NCBI RefSeq assembly: GCF_002283365.1
Contig: NZ_MQWD01000001.1
Coordinates: 129,948 to 193,947, forward strand
Origin: Rubrivirga marina
GTDB lineage: Bacteria; Bacteroidota; Rhodothermia; Rhodothermales; Rubricoccaceae
Direction: 5' to 3'
DNA: 64,000 nucleotides
Position numbers and translations under genes: made by a program. Position 1 is the stretch's first letter. The number at the start of each line of letters is the position of its first letter. Below the pieces are notes generated by a model. The model ran no database searches. It worked only from the letters and a program-made list of their open reading frames with translations, and was not told where the DNA came from. This document shows, piece after piece, positions 16,361 to 26,857 of the stretch.

Positions 16361-18292
16361 CTACTCCGGCGGCTCGACGATCACGACGAACCCGCCGGCC
16401 GGGCGCATCTCGACGACGTCGCCCGCCTCGGTGTCGTGCTGGCGGACGTCACGGGCGCCGTCGCCGTCGGCGATCAGCGCGCCCCGCCAACCGGCCGGGA
16501 GGAACGGGAGGTCGAGGCGGACGGACCGGGCCGCCGCCGTGCCGTTGAGCCCGCCGACGTACCAGCGGTCGCCCTTCCGGCGGGCAATCACGACGGTCTC
16601 GCCGGGGAAGCCCTCCACGAACCGCGTCTCGTCCCAGGCCGTCGGCACGGTCGACAGGAACTCGGACACGAAATCCGGGGCCGCCGCGAGGTCGGCCGGC
16701 GTGACGCCGAGGTGCTGGACGCCCGACTCGAACACGACCATCATGGCGAGGTCGTAGGCGTCGCTCGTCCGCCGGACCGAGCCGCCGACCGTGTCGGTCA
16801 GCATGACCGGCGTAAAGTCCATCGGGCCGACGACATTGCGGGTGAACGGGAGGACGGCCCCGTGCTGTGGCGCGGCGTCGGCGATGCCCTGGCTGAACGT
16901 GATGTACTCGTAGCCCATCACGGCCTCGGCCGTCACGAAGTGGGGGTACGTCCGGCTCCACCCGCGCGGCAGCGTGGCCCCGTGGACGTTGACCATCAGC
17001 CCGTAGTCGGCCGCGTCGCGGAGGATGTCGAGGTAGAGCCGGATCACCGACTGCTTGTCGCCGCCGAAGAAGTCGGCCTTGATGCCGCGGACGCCCATCT
17101 CGCGGAGGCGGGCGAACTCGGCGCGGCGGGTCTCGGGGTCGTTGAGCTTGTCCTTCGGCGTCTGCGGCGCTCCGTTGTACGGGCCGTTGCTGTTGTACCA
17201 GACGAGGAGGTCGACGCCCCGGCTGGCGGCGTGGTCCGCCAGCTCCGCGAGGCCGTCGTAGCCGAGCTCTACGTCCCAGTTGGCGTCGACGAGCGTGTAG
17301 GGGAAGCCGCGGTCCGCTGCGAAGTCGACGAACTCGCGCTGCTCGGCGGGATTCATCGAGGGGTCCTTGAGTGGGAGCCAGCTCCACGTGGCCGAGCCGG
17401 GCCGGATCCAGCTCGTGTCCTCCACCACGGAGGCCGGGCTCACGTCCGTCACCAGCGTCGACTCGACGATCGGTGCCAGCGTCTCGCCCACGATCACGAC
17501 GCGCCACGGTGACCCGAACGGGAGCGCGAACGTCGGGTCGACGGGGTCATCGGGGCCGGTCCCCTCGCCCGCGTCGGGAAAGGCGATCCGGTAGAGCCCG
17601 CGGTCGGCGTCGGCGTCGAGGCGGCTGCCGACGTACGAGCCGTCGAGGCCGGCCTCGGTCACGAGCGCCCACCCGGCGGCGGTCTGGAACAGGCCCGGGA
17701 ACGCCCAGCCCACCTCGTTCGGCGCCTCGCCGCCGACGGGCTCGCCCTGCGTGTAGAGCGCCTCGTACGACGGGTTCGTGTTCATCCAGCCCGTCTGCGG
17801 GTGCGTCATCGGCATGAGCCAGCTCCGCGTGGCGGGGTCGAAGCGGAAGCCGGTGACCTCGCGCCGCGCCGTGACCTCGCCCGCCTCGGCCTGCTCGGGG
17901 ATCCGGTACCGGAAGGCGACGCCGTCGTCAGACACCTGGAAGACGACCTCCAGCACGCGCCCCGCGGCGTCCCCGAGGCGGACGGAACGGCGGTTGGCCG
18001 TGTACGTCACGTCGCTCTGCTTGCCGTGGACGAGCCGGTAGCGGTCCTCGACGGATTCGACCTCGCCCGCCTCGGCGACCGTGAGGTCCCGGTCCCACCG
18101 CGCCAGCGTGGTCACGAGCCCGAGCGGCGACGGCTCGAGGATCGGCTGCCCGCCGAGGTCGACGGCGTACGTCGGTGCCCCCACGTCGTCGAGGCCGAAG
18201 CGGACGGCGACGCGGCCGTCGGGGCTGCTCACGAACACGGGCTGGGCGACGGCGGGCATCGCCAGCAGGAGGCAGAGGAGCGTTCGGGTCAT
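16361..18292 (-). CDS. GH97 glycoside hydrolase (alpha-glucosidase/alpha-galactosidase)
   Basis: 643 residues with a short signal peptide (MTRTLLCLLLAMPAVAQ). The N-terminal beta-super-sandwich (FVSSPDGRVAVRFGLDD) and the TIM barrel of GH97 are recognisable: PGSATWSWLPLKDPSMNP, FPYTLVDANWDVELGYDG, VRGIKADFFGGDKQS and TAEAVMGYEYITFSQG. GH97 contains inverting SusB-like alpha-glucosidases and retaining alpha-galactosidases; the Asp in IKADFF lies where retaining members have their nucleophile, which favours a retaining alpha-galactosidase, although this rests on family knowledge rather than an alignment. No T9SS tail, so periplasmic. The stop of the upstream SGNH gene is 6 nt away, which makes co-transcription nearly certain. 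Confidence 0.9.
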   Translation of the reverse strand: MTRTLLCLLLAMPAVAQPVFVSSPDGRVAVRFGLDDVGAPTYAVDLGGQPILEPSPLGLVTTLARWDRDLTVAEAGEVESVEDRYRLVHGKQSDVTYTANRRSVRLGDAAGRVLEVVFQVSDDGVAFRYRIPEQAEAGEVTARREVTGFRFDPATRSWLMPMTHPQTGWMNTNPSYEALYTQGEPVGGEAPNEVGWAFPGLFQTAAGWALVTEAGLDGSYVGSRLDADADRGLYRIAFPDAGEGTGPDDPVDPTFALPFGSPWRVVIVGETLAPIVESTLVTDVSPASVVEDTSWIRPGSATWSWLPLKDPSMNPAEQREFVDFAADRGFPYTLVDANWDVELGYDGLAELADHAASRGVDLLVWYNSNGPYNGAPQTPKDKLNDPETRRAEFARLREMGVRGIKADFFGGDKQSVIRLYLDILRDAADYGLMVNVHGATLPRGWSRTYPHFVTAEAVMGYEYITFSQGIADAAPQHGAVLPFTRNVVGPMDFTPVMLTDTVGGSVRRTSDAYDLAMMVVFESGVQHLGVTPADLAAAPDFVSEFLSTVPTAWDETRFVEGFPGETVVIARRKGDRWYVGGLNGTAAARSVRLDLPFLPAGWRGALIADGDGARDVRQHDTEAGDVVEMRPAGGFVVIVEPPE

Positions 18293-18298
18293 CAGGGG

Positions 18299-19516
18299 TT
18301 AGTCGGTAAAGAGGTCGAGGTCGACGGCCTCGGCCATCATGCGGTGGCCGGCCACGCTGGGGTGGAGCCCGTCGCCGTCGTCGGCGGCCGGGAGGAGGGT
18401 GGTGGGCGCGTCGGGGTTCTGGATCGCGGCGTCGAGGTCGATGACGGCGTCGAAGGCGCCGCTCGTCCGGATCCACGCGTTGACGGTCTGGCGGGCGGCC
18501 TCGTGCTCGGGCGAGTCGTAGAACGAGCCGCCGAACGGCGTGATGGTTGCGCCGTAGACCCTGATCCCCGCGGCGTGGGCTCGGTCGATCATCGTCCCGT
18601 AGGCTGCGATGAGGTCCTGCGCGACCTGCGCCGACTCGTCCGGCGCCGAGCCGCCGATGTCGTTGACGCCCTCGAGGATCACCAGCCACTCGACGCCCGC
18701 CCGCTCCAGCACGTCGCGGTCGAACCGATCGAGCGCCGCCGGGCCGAGGCACGCCCGCAGGACGCAGTTGCCGCCGATGCCCATGTTGAGCACGGCCACG
18801 TCTTCGGTCGCCGGGTTCGCGCCGAGGCGGGCCGCCAGCACGTCGGGCCAGCGGTTCTGTGCGTTCGTGGTCGACCCGCGGCCGTCGGTGATCGAGTCGC
18901 CGAGGATCGCGACCGCGGCCCCGTCGCGCTCGACGTCGAGCCCTTCGATGCCGTACCAGTGGTCGGTCCGCTCCGCCTCGGGGAGCGCGGCGGCCGAGAC
19001 GGCGTCGCCCGCGACGATGTACGAGGTCGTCCGCGAGCCGGGGTGGCCGGTGACGACGCTGTCGGAGATGGCCTCGACGTGCATCGTGACCGCGAGGTCG
19101 GTACGGGGTGGGAGGTCGTAGTCGAGCGGGTCGGAGACGACGGACCCGCCGGGCGGGATCGTGACGCCGGGCCGGCCGCCGAAGGAGAGCGCGGCGTCGG
19201 TCGCCGGGTCGATGGCGCCCTCCCCCAGGGATGCCGCAAGGCGGACGGCCCCGATCACGATCGGCGCGTCGCCGAACCGATTCGACAGGTGAAGGCGCAC
19301 GCGGTCGCCGCCGACGGACGGGCGGACGACCTGCCGGAGCGTCGTCCCTCCAAGCGCGACGGGCGGGAGGTTGCGCGGCTCCGTGAGCTGGACGGCCGTG
19401 CCCCACGTCCCGAGCCAGTCAGAGTCGGTGCCCCCGTTCCCAGAGGCACCGAGGCTGGCGCAGCCGCCCATCGTGGCGGCAAAGAGGAGGACGACGAGCG
19501 AAGCGAACGGTCGCAT
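18299..19516 (-). CDS. SGNH/GDSL esterase lipoprotein, likely carbohydrate acetyl esterase
   Basis: 405 residues. The ATG at 19516 gives MRPFASLVVLLFAATMGGCA, a lipoprotein signal with Cys 19; an upstream ATG at 19543 would only add a polar tail. SGNH blocks are clear: VAILGDSITDGRG (Ser nucleophile), NMGIGGNCVLR, ILEGVNDIGG and GDGLHPSVAGHRMMAEAV (Asp/His). The N-terminal part (LGTWGTAVQLTEP, LRQVVRPSVGGDRVRLHLSN) is the beta-domain often found before the SGNH domain in secreted esterases of polysaccharide loci. It lies between GH43 and GH97 genes in one operon, so deacetylation of hemicellulose fragments is the likely role. Substrate is inferred from context only. Confidence 0.85.
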   Translation of the reverse strand: MRPFASLVVLLFAATMGGCASLGASGNGGTDSDWLGTWGTAVQLTEPRNLPPVALGGTTLRQVVRPSVGGDRVRLHLSNRFGDAPIVIGAVRLAASLGEGAIDPATDAALSFGGRPGVTIPPGGSVVSDPLDYDLPPRTDLAVTMHVEAISDSVVTGHPGSRTTSYIVAGDAVSAAALPEAERTDHWYGIEGLDVERDGAAVAILGDSITDGRGSTTNAQNRWPDVLAARLGANPATEDVAVLNMGIGGNCVLRACLGPAALDRFDRDVLERAGVEWLVILEGVNDIGGSAPDESAQVAQDLIAAYGTMIDRAHAAGIRVYGATITPFGGSFYDSPEHEAARQTVNAWIRTSGAFDAVIDLDAAIQNPDAPTTLLPAADDGDGLHPSVAGHRMMAEAVDLDLFTD

Positions 19517-19592
19517 GAGAGGGAGTCGGTTCGACGGAGGCACCTGGCCCGCCCCGCCTCGGGCGTGGCGTCGCCAGACCTGTGCGGTCGGG

Positions 19593-21152
19593 TTACGGCG
19601 CGGGGTCGAGGCGGAAATAGTCGAAGTCGGCCGTGCCGCCCGGCGTCTCGGTCGCGTAGGCGAACAGCGCGAACCGGTAGCCCATGAAGTGCTCCAGCGT
19701 GTACCGCATCGCGAGCGTGTCGCCGATGGGCGTCCACGCCTCGCCGTCGAGGCTGTAGAAGAACGTCCCCTCGTCGCGCTGGTCGCGGAAGTCGGCGTGC
19801 GCCCGTAGGTGGACGACGTCGCCCTCGACCGGAACGCGCTCGACGACCTGCGCCTCGCCGTCGCGATACGCCACCATCACGACCGACGTCCGCTCGTCCT
19901 CCTTCATCACGCCGACGTACCCGTAGTCGGCCGCGAGGAGCCCGAGGCCGGCAATATCGCCGTCGTTCAGGCCGCTCACGTCGAGCGCCGTCTCGGCCCC
20001 GCTCTCCGGCCCGAAGGTCCGCTGCGTCAGCGAGTTGCGGGCGTCGACGAAGCTCCGGTCGCGCCGGCCCGTGCGGATCCGGAAGTAGCCGGGCCGCTCG
20101 GTGAGCGACCACAGCCGGCTCTCGGGGTTGTGGTTGAACTGCCACTCGGGGCGGAGCTCCGGCCCGTCGAACGCGTCGGAGGCCACGATGCCGGAGGCGC
20201 CCGTCCCGTCGGAGACGATGTCGAGCGTCTCCGGGACTCCACCGTCGACGCCGAGGACCGGCCAGCCGTCGTCGCTCCACGTCACCGGGATGAGGTATGG
20301 GATCCGCCCGACGGCGCCGCGGTCGCCGAACATCAGCGCGTACCAGTCGCCGTCCGGCGTGTCGACGATCCCGCCCTGCGCCACGCCGTCGTCCTGGAGC
20401 ACGGCGCGGCCCTCCCACGGGCCGTCGAGGCTCTCGGCCCGCTGGACCACGACCGTCCGCATCCCGCCACGCGGCCACGCGATCAGGAAGAGGTAGTACG
20501 TCCCGTCGACCTTGAACAGCTGGGCGCCCTCGCCGTGGAGCCCCAGATCGTCGCCCGCCGGCGAGCCCACATCCTGCACGAGCACGCGGTCGACGCCGCC
20601 CCGCTTGACGGCGCTCGCGTCCGCTTCGAGCTCGAGGATCTGGAAGTCGCCGCCGCCGCCGTAGATCAGGTAGACGCGCCCGTCGTCGTCGAAGAACAGC
20701 GACTGGTCGTGGTAGAGGTCGCCGAGCGACTCTTTGTGCCACGGCCCGTTCTCGACGTCGCCCGTGGTGTAGATGTACGTCTCGCCGGTCGTGTACGAGA
20801 ACACGGCGAGGTAGAACGTCCCGTCGTGGTAGCGGAGGCTGCTCGCCCACGAGCCGCGGCCGTACGCGTTCTGGCCCTGCCGCTGGAAGAGCGCGTCGGC
20901 GTTCGCGAGTTCGTCGTAGACGTACCCCGCCAACTCCCAGTCGACGAGGTTCGGCGACTTCAGGATGGGCACGCCCGGCGCCATGTGCATCGTCGTGCTC
21001 GACATGTAGTACGTGTCACCGACGCGGATCGTCGAGGGGTCGGGCACGTCGGCCCAAATGATGGGGTTGCGGGCGAGGTCCTGCGCCGCAGCGACCGGCC
21101 CGAGGGGGCCGACGAGGAGTGCGAGGATGAGCAGACAGAGGGGACGGGGCAT
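19593..21152 (-). CDS. GH43 beta-xylosidase/alpha-L-arabinofuranosidase with C-terminal beta-sandwich
   Basis: 519 residues with signal peptide MPRPLCLLILALLVGPLGPV ending AAAQ; the frame extends upstream to 21197, but that start would precede the signal. The five-bladed propeller carries the GH43 base in WADVPDPSTIRVGDTYYMSS, the pKa-modulating Asp in YHDQSLFFDDDG and the acid in LHGEGAQLFKVDGTYYLF. VDTPDGDWYALMFGDRGAVG is typical of the long two-domain GH43 enzymes with a GH43_C2/DUF1349-like sandwich, which follows (about residues 325-515). It removes xylose or arabinose from xylan fragments, probably in the periplasm. It is the first gene of the minus operon and has the conserved operator 62 nt upstream of its start. 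Confidence 0.9.
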   Translation of the reverse strand: MPRPLCLLILALLVGPLGPVAAAQDLARNPIIWADVPDPSTIRVGDTYYMSSTTMHMAPGVPILKSPNLVDWELAGYVYDELANADALFQRQGQNAYGRGSWASSLRYHDGTFYLAVFSYTTGETYIYTTGDVENGPWHKESLGDLYHDQSLFFDDDGRVYLIYGGGGDFQILELEADASAVKRGGVDRVLVQDVGSPAGDDLGLHGEGAQLFKVDGTYYLFLIAWPRGGMRTVVVQRAESLDGPWEGRAVLQDDGVAQGGIVDTPDGDWYALMFGDRGAVGRIPYLIPVTWSDDGWPVLGVDGGVPETLDIVSDGTGASGIVASDAFDGPELRPEWQFNHNPESRLWSLTERPGYFRIRTGRRDRSFVDARNSLTQRTFGPESGAETALDVSGLNDGDIAGLGLLAADYGYVGVMKEDERTSVVMVAYRDGEAQVVERVPVEGDVVHLRAHADFRDQRDEGTFFYSLDGEAWTPIGDTLAMRYTLEHFMGYRFALFAYATETPGGTADFDYFRLDPAP

Positions 21153-21213
21153 GCGACGAGGCGATAGGGACCCGGGACGACCCCCGATGAGGAGCACCTG
21201 GACGAGGTCCCGA

Positions 21214-21237
21214 TTGAAAAATATTGATACGTTTCAA
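21214..21237. promoter_or_regulatory. Conserved 24-bp operator/promoter element, copy A
   Basis: Read on the minus strand it begins TTGAAACGTATCAATA and ends TTTTTCAA. The core TTGAAACGTATCAA is a near-perfect palindrome with a CG centre, and the following TATTTTTC resembles the Bacteroidota -7 element TAnnTTTG. It differs at only one of 24 positions from 43041-43064. It lies in the 233-nt gap between the divergent GH43 (minus) and SASA esterase (plus) genes, so it could control both. Confidence 0.75.
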
Positions 21238-21250
21238 TCGGCGAGGGCGC

Positions 21251-21258
21251 AAGCGCTT
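21251..21258. promoter_or_regulatory. AAGCGCTT palindrome next to operator A
   Basis: An 8-bp palindrome (extended CAAGCGCTTC) 24 bp centre to centre from operator A. It repeats the pairing of an AAGCGCTT box with an ACGT-centred box seen upstream of the xylanase at 10759-10790. Confidence 0.45.
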
Positions 21259-21385
21259 CCTGTCGAGTTGCACCCGGGCGGCGCTGGAGTCCACCAGAGC
21301 GACCACGGGCGCTGTAGCGTCAGGAAACCGCTTCCGATACCTTCAGTCCGCAAGTCATCAAATCTATTCTCGAGCCCCCGCCCCG

Positions 21386-23356
21386 ATGCGCCTTTCTCTC
21401 CTCTCGGTCGCCGCCTTCGCTCTCGGCGCACTCCCCGCGGGCGCACAGGAGGCCCCGCTCCACCTCGGCGACCTGTTCCACCACCACGCCGTCGTCCAGC
21501 GCGACGCGCCCGTGCCGGTCTGGGGCACGGCGACGCCCGGCGAGACGGTCGCCGTCGAGCTGGCCGGCGAAACCGCCGAGGCGGCCACGGACGCCGAGGG
21601 CCACTGGTCCGTCCGCCTCGAGGCGCTCCCGGCCGGGGGCCCGCACACGCTCACGGCCCGCGCCGGCGGCGCCACGGCGACGGCCGAGGACGTCCTCGTG
21701 GGCGACGTCTTCCTCTGCACGGGCCAGTCGAACATGCAGTTCACCGTCGGCCGGTCGACGTTCGGGCCGTTCGTGGCGCGCGGGATGGGCGACGAGCAGG
21801 TGCGGATGCTGACCGTCCCCAACGTCTCGAGCCCGGAGCCGCTGGAGGCCTTCGCCGACACGGTCGCCTGGGAGGTCGCCACGCCGGAGACGGTCCCCGG
21901 GTGGTCCGCCGCGTGCGCGTTCTTCGCCCGCGACCTCCGGGCGGGCCCGCTCGCCGACGTCCCGGTCGGGCTGATCACGTCGGCCTGGGGCGGCTCGGCC
22001 ATCCGCGCGTGGACGCCCGCCAGCGCGCTCGAACAACTCGGCGGCTACGAGGCCGACGTCGAGGCGCTCCGCCTCTACACCACCGACGAGCGGCGGGCCC
22101 AGCAGGCGTTCGGCGCGACGTGGGAGGACTGGTGGCGCGACCGGACCGGCGTCGCCGCGGGCGCCGGGCCGTGGCAGCCCGCGACGGGCGCCGACTGGGA
22201 CGCCGCCCCCGCCGGCCTCGGCGACTGGACGCAGTGGGACGGCCTCGCGGGCTACACCGGCATGATTTGGTTCCGCACGACCGTGACCCTCACGGCCGAG
22301 CAGGCGGCCCAGGGCGCCGACCTCGCCCTCGGCGCCATCGACGAGGTCGACCAGACGTGGCTCAACGGACAGGTCGTCGCCAACACGTTCGGGTACGGGA
22401 CGGAGCGGACGTACACGATCCCGGCCGAGCTTCTTCAGGAGGGCGAGAACGTCGTAGTGGTCAACGTGCTCAACACGTACGCCGCGGGCGGGATGACGGG
22501 CGACCACACCCTCCGCGCGCTCCACCTCGACGACGGCACCCGCATTCCGCTCACGGACTGGCAGTACCGCGTGGCGCGTGAGCGGACCGGCCCGCCGCCA
22601 CGGGCTCCGTGGGAGTCGGTCGGCGGCCTCGCCACGATCCACAATGCGATGGTGGCGCCGCTCCGCAACATCGGCCTCCGCGGCGTCCTGTGGTACCAGG
22701 GCGAGTCCGACACCGAGCGCGGCGACGTCTACGAGGGGCTGCTGCGCGCGCTCATCGGCGGCTGGCGGGCCCAGTTCACCTCGCCGACGGGCGACCCGAT
22801 TCCGGCGCTCATCGTCCAGCTCCCGAACTACGGCCCGTGGCCGACGGCGCCCGGCCCGTCCGGGTGGGCCGAGGTCCGGGAGGCCCAGCGCCTCGCGACC
22901 GTCGGCGACCCGTTCGCGGCGACCGTCGTCACGATCGACGTCGGCGACCCGCGCGACCTCCACCCGACCCACAAGCAGCCCGTCGGCGCCCGGCTCGCGC
23001 GGGCGGCGCGGCACGTCATCTACGGCGAGGACGTCGCGCCGAGCGGCCCCGTCCCCGTCCGCGCCGAGCGCCGGGGCGACGCCGTCGTGGTGTCGTTCGA
23101 CGACGTCGAGGACGGGCTCGTGGCCTACGGCGGCCTCGGCCCCATCGGGTTCGAGCTGTGCGGCGCCGACGCCGAGAGCTGCCGCTACGTCGAGGCCCGC
23201 GCCGAAGGATCTGAGGTCCGGATCCCGCTCGACGGCGAGCCCGCCGCGCGCGTCCGCTACGCCTGGGCCGACAGCCCCATCGTCACGCTCTTCGACGGCG
23301 CGGACCTCCCGGTCGTCCCGTTCGAGCTCTCCGTCCAGCCGGCCGGCACCGACTGA
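21386..23356 (+). CDS. SASA-family (sialate O-acetylesterase-like) carbohydrate esterase
   Basis: 656 residues. The start at 21386 gives MRLSLLSVAAFALGALPAGAQ, a standard signal peptide. The SGNH fold is split: block I CTGQSNMQFTV (Ser about 115) lies near the N-terminus and the second half has GVLWYQGESDTERGD, IDVGDPRDLHPTHKQPVG (Asp/His). Between them, at about residues 255-400, lies a GH2-like jelly roll (WDGLAGYTGMIWFRTTVTL, DQTWLNGQVVANTFGYG), as in known SASA esterases. In plant-polysaccharide loci this family removes O-acetyl groups from xylan or xyloglucan side chains; sialic acid is an unlikely substrate here. First gene of the plus operon; operator A is about 150 nt upstream. Confidence 0.88.
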   Translation: MRLSLLSVAAFALGALPAGAQEAPLHLGDLFHHHAVVQRDAPVPVWGTATPGETVAVELAGETAEAATDAEGHWSVRLEALPAGGPHTLTARAGGATATAEDVLVGDVFLCTGQSNMQFTVGRSTFGPFVARGMGDEQVRMLTVPNVSSPEPLEAFADTVAWEVATPETVPGWSAACAFFARDLRAGPLADVPVGLITSAWGGSAIRAWTPASALEQLGGYEADVEALRLYTTDERRAQQAFGATWEDWWRDRTGVAAGAGPWQPATGADWDAAPAGLGDWTQWDGLAGYTGMIWFRTTVTLTAEQAAQGADLALGAIDEVDQTWLNGQVVANTFGYGTERTYTIPAELLQEGENVVVVNVLNTYAAGGMTGDHTLRALHLDDGTRIPLTDWQYRVARERTGPPPRAPWESVGGLATIHNAMVAPLRNIGLRGVLWYQGESDTERGDVYEGLLRALIGGWRAQFTSPTGDPIPALIVQLPNYGPWPTAPGPSGWAEVREAQRLATVGDPFAATVVTIDVGDPRDLHPTHKQPVGARLARAARHVIYGEDVAPSGPVPVRAERRGDAVVVSFDDVEDGLVAYGGLGPIGFELCGADAESCRYVEARAEGSEVRIPLDGEPAARVRYAWADSPIVTLFDGADLPVVPFELSVQPAGTD

Positions 23357-24303
<947 letters not shown>

Positions 24304-24304
<1 letters not shown>

Positions 24305-25620
24305 TGACCCGGCCCCTCCTCGCGCTCTCGCTCCTCTGCGCCGTCGGCGCCGCGGCCCAGAATCCGCTCATCACCGACCAGTTCACGGCCGACCCGACGG
24401 CCCGCGTCTTCGGCGACCGCGTCTACGTGTACCCGTCCCACGACGTAAACTGCGGGACCGACTGGTTCTGCATGAAGGACTACCACGCGTTCTCGTCCGA
24501 GGACCTCGTGACGTGGACCGATCACGGCGAGATCCTCCACCAGGACGACGTGCCGTGGGTCGACGCGTCGCAGAACGCGATGTGGGCCCCCGACGCCGTC
24601 GAGAAGGACGGCCGGTACTACTTCTACTTCCCCGCCATCGGCGACTCGACGACGGACGCCCGGGGCCGGCGGATCGGCGTCGCGACCGCAAGCGCGCCCG
24701 GGGGCCCGTTCACGCCCGAGCCGATGCCGATGGAGGGTGTCGGGGGGATCGACCCGAACGTGCTCATCGACGATGACGGGCAGGCCTACCTCTACTGGTC
24801 GGGCCGCGGCCTCTCCGGCGCCCGCCTCTCCGACGACATGATGTCGCTGGCCTCCGAGCCCGTCCGCCTCGATGCGTCGTTCCCGGAGGGCTTCAAGGAG
24901 GGGCCGTTCGTGTTCAAGCGCGACGGGACCTACTACTTCACGTTCCCCCACGTCATCCACGAGACCGAGGCGCTGGCGTACGCGACCGGCCCCTCGCCGC
25001 TCGGGCCGTTCACGTACCGCGGCGTGTTCATGGAGGAGCACGCCTCGGGCTGCTGGACGAACCACCACTCGTTCGTCGAGCGCGACGGCCAGTGGCTCCT
25101 GTTCTACCACCACAACGACCTCTCGCCGGACTTCGACAAGAACCGCTCGATCCGCGCCGACAGCGTCTTCTTCAACCCCAACGGCACCATCCAGAAGGTC
25201 ACTCCCACGCACCGCGGCGTGGGGCTCGTCGACGCCCGCGAGCCGATCCAGGTCGACCGGTACAGCCACACGAGCGGGGCCGGCGTCAACGTGTCGTTCC
25301 TCGACCCGGACGACCCGCACGAGGGCTGGAGCGTCGCGCTCGCGCAGAACGGCGCGTGGGTCCAGTTCGACGCCGTCGACGTCGGCGCGGCCCCGCCCGC
25401 CTCGGTGCGCCTCCGGGTCCGGTCGGAGAGCGGCGGGACGGTCAAGGTCCGCGTCGGGCGCGACGGCGCCTACACGACCGCCGACATCGAGCTCGACGCG
25501 GGCGACGGCTGGCGGACCGTCGAGGCGCCCATCGAGAACGTGCCGACGGGCGTTCGCGACGTGTGGGTCTCGCTCCGGTCCGACGGCATGGTCGAGGTCG
25601 ACTGGGTCCGGTTCGAGTAG
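24304..25620 (+). CDS. GH43 enzyme with C-terminal CBM6-like module
   Basis: 438 residues with signal peptide MTRPLLALSLLCAVGAAAQ. GH43 propeller features are TDQFTADPTARVFGDRVYVY (base Asp), MWAPDAVEKDGRYYFYFPA, GIDPNVLIDDDGQAYLYWSG and FKEGPFVFKRDGTYYFTFPH (acid Glu). After about residue 315 comes a CBM6-type module (YSHTSGAGVNVSFLDPDD, SVRLRVRSESGGTVKVRVGR, ending VEVDWVRFE). Unlike the GH43 at 43205 there is no T9SS tail. Members with this architecture are alpha-L-arabinofuranosidases or beta-xylosidases acting on xylan. It starts within the stop codon of the CE1 gene and ends the operon before a strong bidirectional hairpin. Confidence 0.9.
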
Positions 25621-25647
25621 GGCGCCCGTCTCCTGGCGGCGGGCGCC
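25621..25647. terminator. Bidirectional terminator hairpin
   Basis: GGCGCCCG (25621-25628) and CGGGCGCC (25640-25647) pair perfectly around 11 nt. The hairpin starts directly after the GH43 stop and lies 11 nt from the stop of the convergent alpha/beta hydrolase gene, so it can serve both. Confidence 0.65.
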
Positions 25648-25658
25648 GCGGCCCGCCG

Positions 25659-26576
25659 TCAGTCGAGGTTCTTCGTCTCGATCCGCCAGTCCGGCGACGC
25701 CGCGAGGCCGGGCGGGTCGCCGGTGAACAGGGCGCCGGCCTCCTCGTCACCCGTCAGCTGCCACAGGTACCACGCCGTGGCGACGCGGGCGAACTCGCCG
25801 CCGTGGGGCTGGCGGTAGGTCCCGCCGTGGCCCACGTCCATGTTCGCCACGGCGACCGGGACGTGGTCGATCCGCCGGTAGTCGTCCATCCCGTTGCCGT
25901 AGGCGATGTCGGACTCGCCGCCGAGGAGGTAGAGCGTTGGGGTGTGGAGGTCGGCGAGCCGGTCCTTCGTGAGCGCCGGCATGCCCGGCATCCCGCCCGT
26001 CGGGGTTGGGAGGATCCCGCTGTTGAACACGCCGACGGTCGTGACCCGGGGGTCGCCCGCGACCTCGAGCGTCTGGAGCCCGCCGCACGACATCCCGCTG
26101 ACCGCGACGTGCGCCGTGTCCACCTTGCCGTAGTAGTCGCTCCCCTCGTCCTCGTTCTGCGCGACTGCCCAGTCGATGGCGTCGGTCAGCTGGGACGACG
26201 TCGACCGCTCGTACGGTTGCTCACCCTCGCCCGCCGGCATCGGGCCGATGGCGACGACGAGGAAGCCGTGCGACGCCACCTCGTTGAGGAAGTTGACGTG
26301 CTCCCACGGCGAGTTGGCGCAGGCCCCGTTGCCCCAGGCGATGACCGGGAGCGCGCGGTCGTCCCCGAACGCGCCGAGGTCGGCGGGCCGGAAGACCGTA
26401 TGGGTGGGCAGGCTCGCCTCGGAGAGCATGAGGGCGGGGTACGGGCCGGTCCCACCGTCCTCGACCGTCCTCGACGTCGTCTGCGCGAGCGCTGCGGGCG
26501 GGAGGGTCCAGGCCGCGCACGCCAGCGCCACCGTGAGGACGTGGAGGCGGGGTCGTGCGAAAGGAGTCGTTTCCAT
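25659..26576 (-). CDS. Secreted alpha/beta hydrolase (dienelactone hydrolase/PETase-like fold)
   Basis: 305 residues. The ATG at 26576 gives METTPFARPRLHVLTVALAC and a signal peptide ending ALAQ; the open frame further upstream is not protein-like. The fold is indicated by LPVIAWGNGACANSPWEH (oxyanion region), the nucleophile elbow HVAVSGMSCGGLQTLE (Ser followed by Cys), YLLGGESDIAYGNGMDD (acid) and VANMDVGHGGTYRQPHGG (His). This arrangement is seen in secreted polyester/lipase-like and dienelactone-type hydrolases. It stands alone between two plus-strand operons, so its link to hemicellulose is only positional; an ester of cell-wall material is a reasonable guess. Confidence 0.75.
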   Translation of the reverse strand: METTPFARPRLHVLTVALACAAWTLPPAALAQTTSRTVEDGGTGPYPALMLSEASLPTHTVFRPADLGAFGDDRALPVIAWGNGACANSPWEHVNFLNEVASHGFLVVAIGPMPAGEGEQPYERSTSSQLTDAIDWAVAQNEDEGSDYYGKVDTAHVAVSGMSCGGLQTLEVAGDPRVTTVGVFNSGILPTPTGGMPGMPALTKDRLADLHTPTLYLLGGESDIAYGNGMDDYRRIDHVPVAVANMDVGHGGTYRQPHGGEFARVATAWYLWQLTGDEEAGALFTGDPPGLAASPDWRIETKNLD

Positions 26577-26857
26577 GATCGGGTCGCTGAGTTGAGAGCG
26601 GACGAAGTCCGTCGAGCATGACGCCGAGGCGGGCCGAGCCCTCCCCCCGACGGCCACAACGTACACGTCCGGGTCCGGGACCGCTTCCGCCGTGCCTCCT
26701 CGACGGGCCGAGCTCCACGATGGAGACACGGGCGTCACCTCCACGTTCACGGGCGGTTTGCCCAGGGTAGCCCCCCGGCGTACGCTCCCTCAGGCCACGC
26801 GCGCGACCCGCCGGCGGAAGCGCGGCCGAGGCTCCCCTTTCCTCCCCTCCCGCTCCC